Shown here piece by piece: positions 6,886-14,623 of a stretch of DNA of 19,960 bases. Both the position numbers and the translations under genes were made by a program. The DNA is from Syntrophobacteria bacterium (lineage in GTDB: Bacteria > Desulfobacterota > DSWW01). Under the pieces are notes generated by a model. It saw only the letters and a program-made list of their open reading frames with translations, was not told where the DNA came from and made no database searches. Every line of letters begins with the position of its first letter. The stretch's first letter is position 1. Location of the stretch: NCBI GenBank assembly GCA_030145435.1, contig JAQYVQ010000208.1:1-19960 (forward strand). Direction: 5' to 3'.

Positions 6886-7716
6886 TTAGGTCGTCGGATG
6901 AAGCGAGGGGTCGGAATCCGCCAGGGTTTCGGTCCTGTTCCCCCTCGGGACCCGCCCCTTGCCTCCTTCTCGCTGCTTGAGAACGATTTGACCGGAGAAG
7001 CGCAGATCCACGCGTTCGATCGCATTCGACTGCGAGGCCAACGAGGGAAGGACCTTTTCGAACCGGATCATCTTCTCGAGAAAATCTGACCAACCCATTT
7101 GCACGGGCACAGGAAATCCCTCGAGAACAAAGCTCAATCCCTCGGAACGATCGATATGTATCTCAGACACACTCCCCAGCGCAGGGGTGTCCTGCAACAC
7201 GCGAAGAAGCGAGAGGGCCTGCTGGAGATCCCTTCCATCCCCGCAACGACGAGCGTCCTCGACATCCTGCTCGAGCCCGGTAATCATCGGAAAATCGAGT
7301 GACGCACCCGGTTGGATCATATCCAGGACCTTGCCCTCTGCATCCATGTAGTAGAGGCACCCCTGGACGCCGATAAGCACCACCGGCCTTCTCTTCCAGA
7401 CCTTAATCAGGACCTTGTCAGGAAGCCGCTTCACCACCGTGGCATGCTGAATCCAGGGATGGGTCTCCAATCGGCGGGAGACTTCTTCCGTATCGAGCGA
7501 AAACATGTTCATGCCGGGGCGGATCCCGCTCATGGATCGGATTTCGTCCGGCCCCGGCCTTCCGGAGGCGTCCAGTTCAACCTGTTTGACGACAAACAGA
7601 GGAGACCGGACCAGGGCGGACGAAAGGACATAGAGCGCGAGGATCGATGCAATCATGCCGAGCCCCCGGAGCGAGCGGAGGAGGAACGTGCGGGTGGGCC
7701 GGCTCATCTCATCCAT
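6886..7716 (-). CDS. ftsQ: Cell division protein FtsQ (POTRA domain)
   Basis: Bitopic inner-membrane protein of 276 residues that links FtsL and other late division proteins. A short basic cytoplasmic tail is followed by one membrane helix (about 18-37), a POTRA domain (about 42-112, FVVKQVELDASG to LIKVWKRRP) and the FtsQ beta domain up to about 245 (IERVDLRFSGQIVLK). The last 25 residues are polar and probably disordered. ATG 7716 was chosen because GAGG lies 8 bases upstream, inside the last codons of murC. An in-frame TTG at 7734 would add six residues and overlap murC. It follows murC by 10 bases, in the place where murB is normally found between the two. Confidence 0.93.
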   Translation of the reverse strand: MDEMSRPTRTFLLRSLRGLGMIASILALYVLSSALVRSPLFVVKQVELDASGRPGPDEIRSMSGIRPGMNMFSLDTEEVSRRLETHPWIQHATVVKRLPDKVLIKVWKRRPVVLIGVQGCLYYMDAEGKVLDMIQPGASLDFPMITGLEQDVEDARRCGDGRDLQQALSLLRVLQDTPALGSVSEIHIDRSEGLSFVLEGFPVPVQMGWSDFLEKMIRFEKVLPSLASQSNAIERVDLRFSGQIVLKQREGGKGRVPRGNRTETLADSDPSLHPTT

Positions 7717-7726
7717 TCTAAGATCC

Positions 7727-9103
7727 TCAACCAAGGTTTTTCAGGTCCTCAAGCAGCATCTCTCCGACCCGATAGATATCCCCCGCCCCGAGGGTCAGCA
7801 CCATGTCGCCTTCATGGCACACCTCCGACAGATGGGAGACGATTTCAGGGAACCCCTGAATATAGTGAACCTCTTTGTGCCCCTGCCTGCGGATGCCCTC
7901 TGCAAGCCGCTTGGCATTTACGCCCATCAGCTCTTTCTCGCCCGCAGGGTAGATGTCCGCCACGATCACGGAATCGGCGTCGTGAAAAGCGCCCAGGAAA
8001 TCCTCGAAACAGAGCTGGGTACGCGTGTAACGGTGCGGTTGAAAAACGGCCAGGATCCTCTTGTCCCAACCCCGCCGGGCCGCATCGAGGGTCGCGCGGA
8101 TCTCTGCCGGGTGGTGCGCATAGTCATCCACCACTACGATTCCCCCCTGCTTCCCCTTGATCTCCAGACGCCTCTGAATGCCCTCGAAGTTCTCCAGTCC
8201 CTGCTTCACCACGGAAAAATCCAGGTCCAGTTCGTGGCCCACCACCACGGCCGCGAGGGCATTCGACACGTTGTGCAGGCCGGGCATCCGCAGACGGATC
8301 TCCCCGAGATCTTCCTCGTGCCGCACCACACGGAACCGCGTCTCCCACCCCTCCCGCCGGATATCCTGGGCCCGAAAATCCGCCTGGCGAGACAACCCAT
8401 AGGTGGCGTGCCGCTTGCGCACCTGAGGCAGCAGGCCGCACACATTCGGATGGTCCATACAGAGGACCACCAGCCCGTAGAAAGGAACCTTGCCCACGAA
8501 CCGAAGGAACGCCTCCTTCAGATTCTGCATGTCCTTGTAGTGGTCGAGATGCTCCGGGTCGATGTTGGTGACCACCGCCACGGTCGGGCTCAGCATGAGA
8601 AAGGATCCGTCGCTTTCATCCGCCTCTGCCACGAGGAAATCGCCCCCTCCGAGCCGGGCGTTGCTTCCCAGGCTGTTGAGCCTGCCCCCGATCACCATCG
8701 TGGGATCCATCCCCCCTTCGGCCAGGACCGTTGCAATCAGAGACGTGGTCGTCGTCTTCCCATGGGAACCGGCAACGGCAATGCCGTATTTCATGCGCAT
8801 CAGTTCGGCCAGCATCTCGGCGCGGGGAATGACCGGAATCGTCTCCGCCCGCGCGCGCGCTACCTCCGGGTTGTCCGGAGGCACGGCAGAGGAGACGACC
8901 ACCACATCGGCCCCCTGAACGTGCTCCGCACGATGCCCCACGTGGACCGTCCCTCCCAAGCTTGCCAGCCTGTCTGTGATGGCCGTTCCCCGGAGGTCCG
9001 ATCCGCTCACCTCATAGTTCAGGTTCAGCAGCAGTTCGGCGATGCCGCTCATGCCGATGCCACCGATGCCGACGAAGTGAATCTTCTGGTTCTTCTTGTA
9101 CAT
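7727..9103 (-). CDS. murC: UDP-N-acetylmuramate-L-alanine ligase MurC
   Basis: Cytoplasmic ATP-dependent ligase that adds L-alanine to UDP-MurNAc, the first amino acid of the stem peptide. It has 458 residues, normal for MurC. The N-terminal UDP-binding motif is GIGGIGMSG (12-20), the ATP P-loop GSHGKTTTT (112-120), the central motif TNIDPEHLDHY follows, and DDYAHHPAEIRA is the MurC-specific C-terminal signature. ATG 9103 is preceded by AAGAAGGGAACC as ribosome binding site and lies 13 bases after the ftsW stop. In most dcw clusters murG stands between ftsW and murC, and murB between murC and ftsQ; neither is present. Confidence 0.97.
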   Translation of the reverse strand: MYKKNQKIHFVGIGGIGMSGIAELLLNLNYEVSGSDLRGTAITDRLASLGGTVHVGHRAEHVQGADVVVVSSAVPPDNPEVARARAETIPVIPRAEMLAELMRMKYGIAVAGSHGKTTTTSLIATVLAEGGMDPTMVIGGRLNSLGSNARLGGGDFLVAEADESDGSFLMLSPTVAVVTNIDPEHLDHYKDMQNLKEAFLRFVGKVPFYGLVVLCMDHPNVCGLLPQVRKRHATYGLSRQADFRAQDIRREGWETRFRVVRHEEDLGEIRLRMPGLHNVSNALAAVVVGHELDLDFSVVKQGLENFEGIQRRLEIKGKQGGIVVVDDYAHHPAEIRATLDAARRGWDKRILAVFQPHRYTRTQLCFEDFLGAFHDADSVIVADIYPAGEKELMGVNAKRLAEGIRRQGHKEVHYIQGFPEIVSHLSEVCHEGDMVLTLGAGDIYRVGEMLLEDLKNLG

Positions 9104-9116
9104 GGTTCCCTTCTTC

Positions 9117-10241
9117 TTATGTCCGCGGCCTCGACCGCATCACTCCCTGCCGGGCAATGCTGATTAAGAGCCCCACCGCAATCAGCGTGGCGACCAAAGA
9201 GCTGCCGCCGTAACTCAAGAAAGGCAAGGCCATCCCCTTCGTTGGCAGCAACCCCAGGGCGATGGCGATATTGATCGCCATCTGTATCCCCAGGAGAAAG
9301 GTCAGGCCACAGGCCAGAAACACACCAAACGCATCCGGGGCGCGCAGGGCGATCCGAATGCCGATCACGACAAACAGAAGGACGAGCAACAGAAAGCCGT
9401 AACACCCCACCATCCCCAGCTCCTCCCCCATCACGGAGAAGATGAAGTCCGTGTGCGCGTCGGGCAGGTAGAAGAGCTTCTGCGTGCCATTCCCCAGACC
9501 CACACCGAACCACCCGCCCTTCCCGAGGGAAATAAGGGATTGGATCAGCTGGTAACCGGCGCCGTACGGGTCTGCCCAGGGATCCAAGAAGGAGATGAGC
9601 CGCTGCCAGCGGTGGTTGCCCAGGCAGAGAAGCCCGCCGGCCGGGACGACGGCCAGCAACGTCAGGGCCATGTGCTTCGCTCTCGCACCTGCCAGGAAGA
9701 GAAGAAAAAGCACTGCCAGTACGAGAATGACGGGCGTGCCGAGATCGTTCTGCGCGAGCACGAGGCCGACCACGGGGGCCGCGATCAACCAGATCCGCAG
9801 GTAGCCTGAAAAGGACTCCCGAATCGCCTTCTGAACGACCTTGCTTGACAGGAGACTTGCAAGGTAGAAGACCAGCGTGACCTTAACGAGCTCGGAGGGC
9901 TGGAAGTTCACGGGTCCGAGATCGATCCATCGTCGGGCCCCACGCACTTCCTTCCCGAGGTGAGGGACGAATACGAGCGTGAGAAGCAGCCCGCTCACGA
10001 TGAGGATCTGCAACGTGTACGGCTGAAACCGGCGGTAGTCGCTCAGGCCGAGCATCGCCATCAGGGCCAGACCGAAACAGGCGAACAGGAACTGTCGGGA
10101 GAAGAAATGGTACTGGCTCCCGAATTGCTGCATCGAGAAGACCGAGCTCGTGGAATAGATCAGAAGCAGGCCCACGCCGACGAAGAAGACGCTCAACACG
10201 CTCATCGTCACCTCGTTCGCATGGCTGCGGTATTTCTTCAA
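9117..10241 (-). CDS. ftsW: Septal peptidoglycan glycosyltransferase FtsW (SEDS family)
   Basis: Polytopic SEDS protein of 374 residues that polymerises lipid II at the septum together with FtsI. About ten membrane helices are visible as hydrophobic blocks. Conserved family motifs: GARRWIDLGP (101-110), QPSELVK (114-120), the extracytoplasmic loop HTDFIF (263-268) with GEELG that carries the essential acidic residue, and LPFLSYGGSSL near the C-terminus. TTG 10241 is chosen: it overlaps the murD stop as TTGA, GAGGTGA lies just upstream, and it gives a normal basic N-terminus (MKKYRSH). ATG 10205, with its own GAGG, is an alternative that would trim 12 residues. The lipid II flippase MurJ is not in the window. 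Confidence 0.95.
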   Translation of the reverse strand: MKKYRSHANEVTMSVLSVFFVGVGLLLIYSTSSVFSMQQFGSQYHFFSRQFLFACFGLALMAMLGLSDYRRFQPYTLQILIVSGLLLTLVFVPHLGKEVRGARRWIDLGPVNFQPSELVKVTLVFYLASLLSSKVVQKAIRESFSGYLRIWLIAAPVVGLVLAQNDLGTPVILVLAVLFLLFLAGARAKHMALTLLAVVPAGGLLCLGNHRWQRLISFLDPWADPYGAGYQLIQSLISLGKGGWFGVGLGNGTQKLFYLPDAHTDFIFSVMGEELGMVGCYGFLLLVLLFVVIGIRIALRAPDAFGVFLACGLTFLLGIQMAINIAIALGLLPTKGMALPFLSYGGSSLVATLIAVGLLISIARQGVMRSRPRT

Positions 10242-11638
10242 GATCTCACCTCGTCGGCTCCGTTCTCTTGCAGAATCTTATGCACGAGGGCCTTGAAGCT
10301 CTGGCCCCGCTCCTCATAGTCCCGGAACATGTCGAAGCTCGAGCAGGCCGGCGAAAGCAGAATAACCTCCCCGGGCCGTGCGGCTCGCCACGCCTGCGCC
10401 AATGCCCCCTCCAGGCCACCGGCTGTCTCTATCTCGGTCGCTCCACCGAGCTCTCGCGCCATTCTTCCGGCCGCCGCCCCGTACAGAAACAGCCTCCGCA
10501 CATGCCGCCTGACAGGCTGCTGCAAGGGCGTGAAGGATCCCCCCTTGTCCTTTCCGCCGGCCAGCAACAGGACCGGGTCCTCGAAGCACTCCAGTGCCCG
10601 CACGACCGAATCCACGGTCGTCGCCTTGGAGTCGTTGAAGAACCGAGTCCCCTTGGCTTCCCCCACGTACTCGACCCTGTGCTCCAACCCCACGAAGGTA
10701 TCCATCGCCCTTTGAATCCCCCGGGGATCCGCCCCGCAGAGCCGCGCAGCCGCGAGGGCGGACATCATGTTCTCCAGGTTGTGTTTTCCCGGCACACGCA
10801 CTCGACCCGTCTCGTAACGCTCTTCCGTCCGGCCGTCCGGCTGCCTGTAAACGATCGATCCTTCGTTGAGGCACACGTCGGGCTCCTCATCCACGGAAGT
10901 ACCGAACCGCAGCACACACCCCGGGATCACGCCCTTGTGCCTCTCCAGCCAGGGGTCCCTCGCCGGGACGACGGCGAAATCCCGGGAGGTCTGCTTGTGG
11001 AAGATGCGGGCCTTTGCCTCGGCATAGGTTTCCATGTTCGGGTATCGATCCAGGTGATCCGCGCTGAGGTTCGTCCAGAGGGCGATCCAGGGACGGAAAT
11101 CTACGATCGTCTCCAACTGGAAACTCGAAAGCTCAGCCACGATGACCTCCGGCTCCCTGCCGCCCTTCCCGCCTGTGGGGCGCAGCAGGATTTCGGTCAA
11201 TGGCCTCCCGATGTTGCCGCCGACCCAATGGGAAATCCCTCCCTCCTCGAGCATGGAAGCAATCAAATGCACCGTTGTGGTCTTCCCGTTCGTTCCGGTG
11301 ACGCCGATTATCGGACGCGTTATGTGCCGAAACGCCAGCTCCACTTCCCCGATGATCTCCACCCCCGCGGCTTGCGCTTCCTGAAGGGGCGGAATCGTCA
11401 ACGGGACGCCCGGACTCACGACAATCAAGTCGGCCTTCAGGAAATCCTCTCCCTCGTGCCCCCCCAACCGGAGAAGACTCCCTGCCTCCTCGAGAAGGCC
11501 GACCGCATCCCCGAGTTCCTCCGGCGTCCGTAGGTCCGTACAGATCAAGCGGGCCTTCCGGAGCGCAAGGAACCGAGCCGCCGCCACTCCCGTGCGGGCC
11601 AAGCCCACAACCAATACTTTGCGTCCCTCTAGATCCAA
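10238..11638 (-). CDS. murD: UDP-N-acetylmuramoyl-L-alanine-D-glutamate ligase MurD
   Basis: Cytoplasmic ligase that adds D-glutamate to UDP-MurNAc-L-Ala. With the start at TTG 11638 it has 466 residues and begins MDLEGRKVLVVGLARTG, exactly the family N-terminus; GGGGAGGA lies a few bases upstream. The P-loop is GTNGKTT (115-121), the central motif is NLSADHLDRYP, and the C-terminal domain has NDSKATTVDS. No ATG or GTG occurs in frame between the murF stop and this TTG. The open frame reaches back to GTG 11761 inside murF, but that would add 41 non-homologous residues. The gap to murF is 29 bases, with no mraY between them. The stop overlaps the ftsW start. Confidence 0.94.
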   Translation of the reverse strand: MDLEGRKVLVVGLARTGVAAARFLALRKARLICTDLRTPEELGDAVGLLEEAGSLLRLGGHEGEDFLKADLIVVSPGVPLTIPPLQEAQAAGVEIIGEVELAFRHITRPIIGVTGTNGKTTTVHLIASMLEEGGISHWVGGNIGRPLTEILLRPTGGKGGREPEVIVAELSSFQLETIVDFRPWIALWTNLSADHLDRYPNMETYAEAKARIFHKQTSRDFAVVPARDPWLERHKGVIPGCVLRFGTSVDEEPDVCLNEGSIVYRQPDGRTEERYETGRVRVPGKHNLENMMSALAAARLCGADPRGIQRAMDTFVGLEHRVEYVGEAKGTRFFNDSKATTVDSVVRALECFEDPVLLLAGGKDKGGSFTPLQQPVRRHVRRLFLYGAAAGRMARELGGATEIETAGGLEGALAQAWRAARPGEVILLSPACSSFDMFRDYEERGQSFKALVHKILQENGADEVRS

Positions 11639-11667
11639 CGTTCCTCCCCATCGATCGACCCAATCGG

Positions 11668-13089
11668 CTACGTAGCCTCCGGCAGCGGTTTGCTTTGACG
11701 ATGAAGCTCCTCGACGACCCTCTCGAGGGCCATTCCGCGGGACCCTTTGATCAGTACCCACTCCCCCCCCTGCATCTTCGCGAGAATTTCCTGGGCGACG
11801 GTCTTCACGTCATCGAACAGGACGATCCTCTCGGCCGGCACCCCCTGCTCTCCCGCGCCTTGCATGACCCATTTCGCATGGTCGCCCGTGATGCACATGA
11901 GGGCGGGGTCGATCCGTCCCGCCTTTCTCCCGAGTTCCCGGTGCGCCTCTTCACTGAAGGCGCCGAGTTCGAGCATGTCCCCCAGCACGAGGATGCGGTC
12001 CGCACCGCCGCTGACCTCGCAGAGTGTCTCCAATGCGGATGCCATGGATGCCGGGTTGGCGTTGTAGCTGTCATCCACGATCGTGAAATCCTCGTACATC
12101 CGGACGGAGAACCGGCCCTGCATCGTTTGAAACCGGGCCAATCCCTCCCCAATGGCCTCCAGCGGGGCTCCAAGGGCCGAGGAAAGCGCCACCGCAGCCA
12201 GGGCATTGGTCAGGTTGTGTCGGCCGGGAAGGTGGATTTCGGTGGCAACCTCGTTCCCCAGAACCTCGATTTTCATCTTCTGCACAGCCCCACACTCTTC
12301 AGCGTCAAGGAGCCGGATCCCTGCATCCCCTCCGAATCCAAAGCTCGTTTTGGGGCCCCCCCATCGCTCGGCCAGGGCACGGACGCGCGGGTCGTCCTGG
12401 TTGAAAACGAAGACCGACTCTTTCGGCATCGCCTCCAGCATCTCGCCCTTGGCCTCGGCCACCGCCTCGATAGAGGAAAACCGCTCCAGGTGGGCGGGCC
12501 CCACGTTGAGAAGCGCGCCCGCTTGGGGTTGCGCGATCCAGGTAAGCTCTCGAATCTCGCCCGGTTCGTTCATCCCCATCTCGAGGACCACCCGTTCGTG
12601 CTCCGGCCTGAGCATCAGAAGCGTCAAGGGCAGGCCGATGCGGTTGTTGTAGTTCCCCGGGCTCCACAGACAGGAAAAACAGAGCCGGAGGATCGCCATG
12701 GTCATCTCTTTCGTGGTCGTCTTCCCGTTGCTCCCGGTCAAGACCCCCACAGGGATGGGGAACTTTCGCCTCCAGCCGGCGGCAAGATCCCCCAGGGCCT
12801 TCAGGCAGTCGGGCACGGTCACGACGGCCGCCTCGTACCTGCGCAGAACATCGTCGGAGGGAGCCTCCTCCACCATGGCTCCCTGCGCTCCACGCTGGAG
12901 GGCATTCTCGACGAATCGATGCCCGTCGAACCTCTCTCCTCGCAAGGCAACGAAAAGGTCTCCGGCGTCCACGGTCCGGGAATCGGTAGACACGCGCGGG
13001 AACACGCACTCCCCCATGCCTGTTATGTCCCGGCCTCCTGTAAAGGCCATGACTTCGTGCAAGGCGATGCCTTCATAAGGCTCAGCCAA
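11668..13089 (-). CDS. murF: UDP-MurNAc-tripeptide-D-Ala-D-Ala ligase MurF
   Basis: Cytoplasmic ligase that adds D-Ala-D-Ala to complete UDP-MurNAc-pentapeptide. It has 473 residues from TTG 13089. The N-terminal domain has STDSRTVDAGDLFVALRGE (34-52), the P-loop is GSNGKTTTKE (119-128), then YNNRIGLPLTLL, the VLEMGMN motif and VDDSYNANPASM in the C-terminal domain. The start is inferred: AGGGAG lies 7 bases before TTG 13089, which overlaps the murE stop by 8 bases, and the N-terminus then lines up with E. coli MurF. The open frame reaches 13203, but that would add 38 residues from inside murE. TTG 13062 with GAAGG is a second option. Normally mraY follows; here murD does. Confidence 0.93.
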   Translation of the reverse strand: MAEPYEGIALHEVMAFTGGRDITGMGECVFPRVSTDSRTVDAGDLFVALRGERFDGHRFVENALQRGAQGAMVEEAPSDDVLRRYEAAVVTVPDCLKALGDLAAGWRRKFPIPVGVLTGSNGKTTTKEMTMAILRLCFSCLWSPGNYNNRIGLPLTLLMLRPEHERVVLEMGMNEPGEIRELTWIAQPQAGALLNVGPAHLERFSSIEAVAEAKGEMLEAMPKESVFVFNQDDPRVRALAERWGGPKTSFGFGGDAGIRLLDAEECGAVQKMKIEVLGNEVATEIHLPGRHNLTNALAAVALSSALGAPLEAIGEGLARFQTMQGRFSVRMYEDFTIVDDSYNANPASMASALETLCEVSGGADRILVLGDMLELGAFSEEAHRELGRKAGRIDPALMCITGDHAKWVMQGAGEQGVPAERIVLFDDVKTVAQEILAKMQGGEWVLIKGSRGMALERVVEELHRQSKPLPEAT

Positions 13090-14623
13090 CGGCCAACTCC
13101 CTGCTGCCAGTCCCTCGGAGAGCACGAACGACCTCCTCACTATCCTTGAAGGGAACTCTCTCACCACCCAGAATCTGGATTTCCTCATGGCCCTTGCCGG
13201 CAATCACCACGGTATCCCCTTCTTTCGCCATGCGAACCGCCAGTTGAATCGCCTGTCTTCGATCCGCTACGCGGCTGAAAACCTTGGACCCGGGCCGCGT
13301 TTCCGAAATCTCTGTCGGCTCACAAGCGGGAACCCCCTCCTCGCGGACCCCCTCCAGGATCTCCTCGATGATGTCTTCCGGGGACTCTGACCTCGGGTTG
13401 TCCGAGGTGACCAGGACCAGATCACTCCACTGGGCCGCAGCCCGGCCCATGAGGGGGCGCTTCCCCCGGTCACGGTCCCCCCCGCAGCCGAAAACCGTGA
13501 TGAGCCGGCCCGGCGTAAGGTCCCGCACACTCGCGAGCATCCGATCGAGTGCGTCGGGCGTGTGCGCATAATCCACGAGCACCAGGAAGCCCTTGTCTGT
13601 GGCGATCCGATCGAGCCTGCCGGGCACCCTTTTGGCCCCTTCGACCCCTCGAACGATCGCCCCGGCCTCGAGCCCCAGCCAATCCGAGGTTGCCGCCGCC
13701 ATCAGGATGTTCATCGCGTTCACCGCGGCGAGCAATGGGCTGCGCAGTTGAAGTGCCCCGCGGGGGGTACGAATCCCTAACGATATTCCGTCCCGGTCGC
13801 AGCGGGTCGATTCGAGGCGGTAATCGGCCTCCTCCCCCGAACCCACCGAGATTACGGGGACCGGACTCATGTCCAGGAGCCGTCGTCCGTAAGGATCATC
13901 CCGGTTCAGGACGGCCGTTCGATTCTTTGAGGCGGAGCGGGGCAGTATCTCTGTGAAGAACCTCGACTTGGAGGCGAAGTAGGCCTCCATACTTCCGTGA
14001 TGATCCAGGTGATCCCGGCCGAGCATCGTGAAGACCGCGCAGGCGAAATGGCACGCCTCGACCCGATGGTAGTCCAGGCCGTGGGAAGAGACCTCCAACA
14101 GCGCGTGGGTGACTCCCGACTGCACCATTTCCCGCAGGATCCGCTGCAGATCCACCGACTCGGGTGTCGTGTTCTCCGGATGACGGGCATATTCCCCGTA
14201 ACGATAGGAGACCGTGCCGATCACACCGGGGCTGAACCCCGCCTCCCTGAGAATCGATTCCATGAGATAGGTGAACGTGGTCTTTCCGTTGGTCCCGGTG
14301 ACCCCGATCAATACCAACTCGCCGGAGGGATCCCCGAAAAATCGGGCTGCCGTCTGCGCCATCGTCTTCCGCATGTCCGATGCCTCGACGAAAACCGCCT
14401 GGCCGGAAGTCGTCGCACCCTCGGGAACGGCAACGGCAAGGGCTCCCCTGTCCAGGGCCTCCCGGACAAACTCCCGCCCATCCACGTGCTCACCGGGGAG
14501 GGCAAAGAAGAGGGCCCCGGGGGTCACCTTGCGGGAATCATAGGCCAGGTCGGAGATCTCCGTCGCGGGGTCCCCCTGCACCCTGATTCCCTCCAGCCCC
14601 TTCAACAGCATCTCCAGCTTCAC
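13082..14623 (-). CDS. murE: UDP-MurNAc-L-Ala-D-Glu:meso-diaminopimelate ligase MurE
   Basis: Cytoplasmic ligase of 513 residues that adds the third stem-peptide residue. The P-loop is GTNGKTT (110-116), then NTTPESVDL (151-159), HGLDYHRVEAC, and DYAHTPDALDRML. The DNPR motif (408-411, within TSDNPRSESP) sits at the position that selects meso-diaminopimelate over lysine, so the wall is predicted to be meso-DAP type. GKGHE near residue 475 completes the family set. GTG 14623 overlaps the ftsI stop as GTGA, with AGGGAAG just upstream. The open frame to 14833 lies inside ftsI and has no homology. ATG 14611, four codons later, is a minor alternative. Confidence 0.96.
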   Translation of the reverse strand: MKLEMLLKGLEGIRVQGDPATEISDLAYDSRKVTPGALFFALPGEHVDGREFVREALDRGALAVAVPEGATTSGQAVFVEASDMRKTMAQTAARFFGDPSGELVLIGVTGTNGKTTFTYLMESILREAGFSPGVIGTVSYRYGEYARHPENTTPESVDLQRILREMVQSGVTHALLEVSSHGLDYHRVEACHFACAVFTMLGRDHLDHHGSMEAYFASKSRFFTEILPRSASKNRTAVLNRDDPYGRRLLDMSPVPVISVGSGEEADYRLESTRCDRDGISLGIRTPRGALQLRSPLLAAVNAMNILMAAATSDWLGLEAGAIVRGVEGAKRVPGRLDRIATDKGFLVLVDYAHTPDALDRMLASVRDLTPGRLITVFGCGGDRDRGKRPLMGRAAAQWSDLVLVTSDNPRSESPEDIIEEILEGVREEGVPACEPTEISETRPGSKVFSRVADRRQAIQLAVRMAKEGDTVVIAGKGHEEIQILGGERVPFKDSEEVVRALRGTGSRELAVG

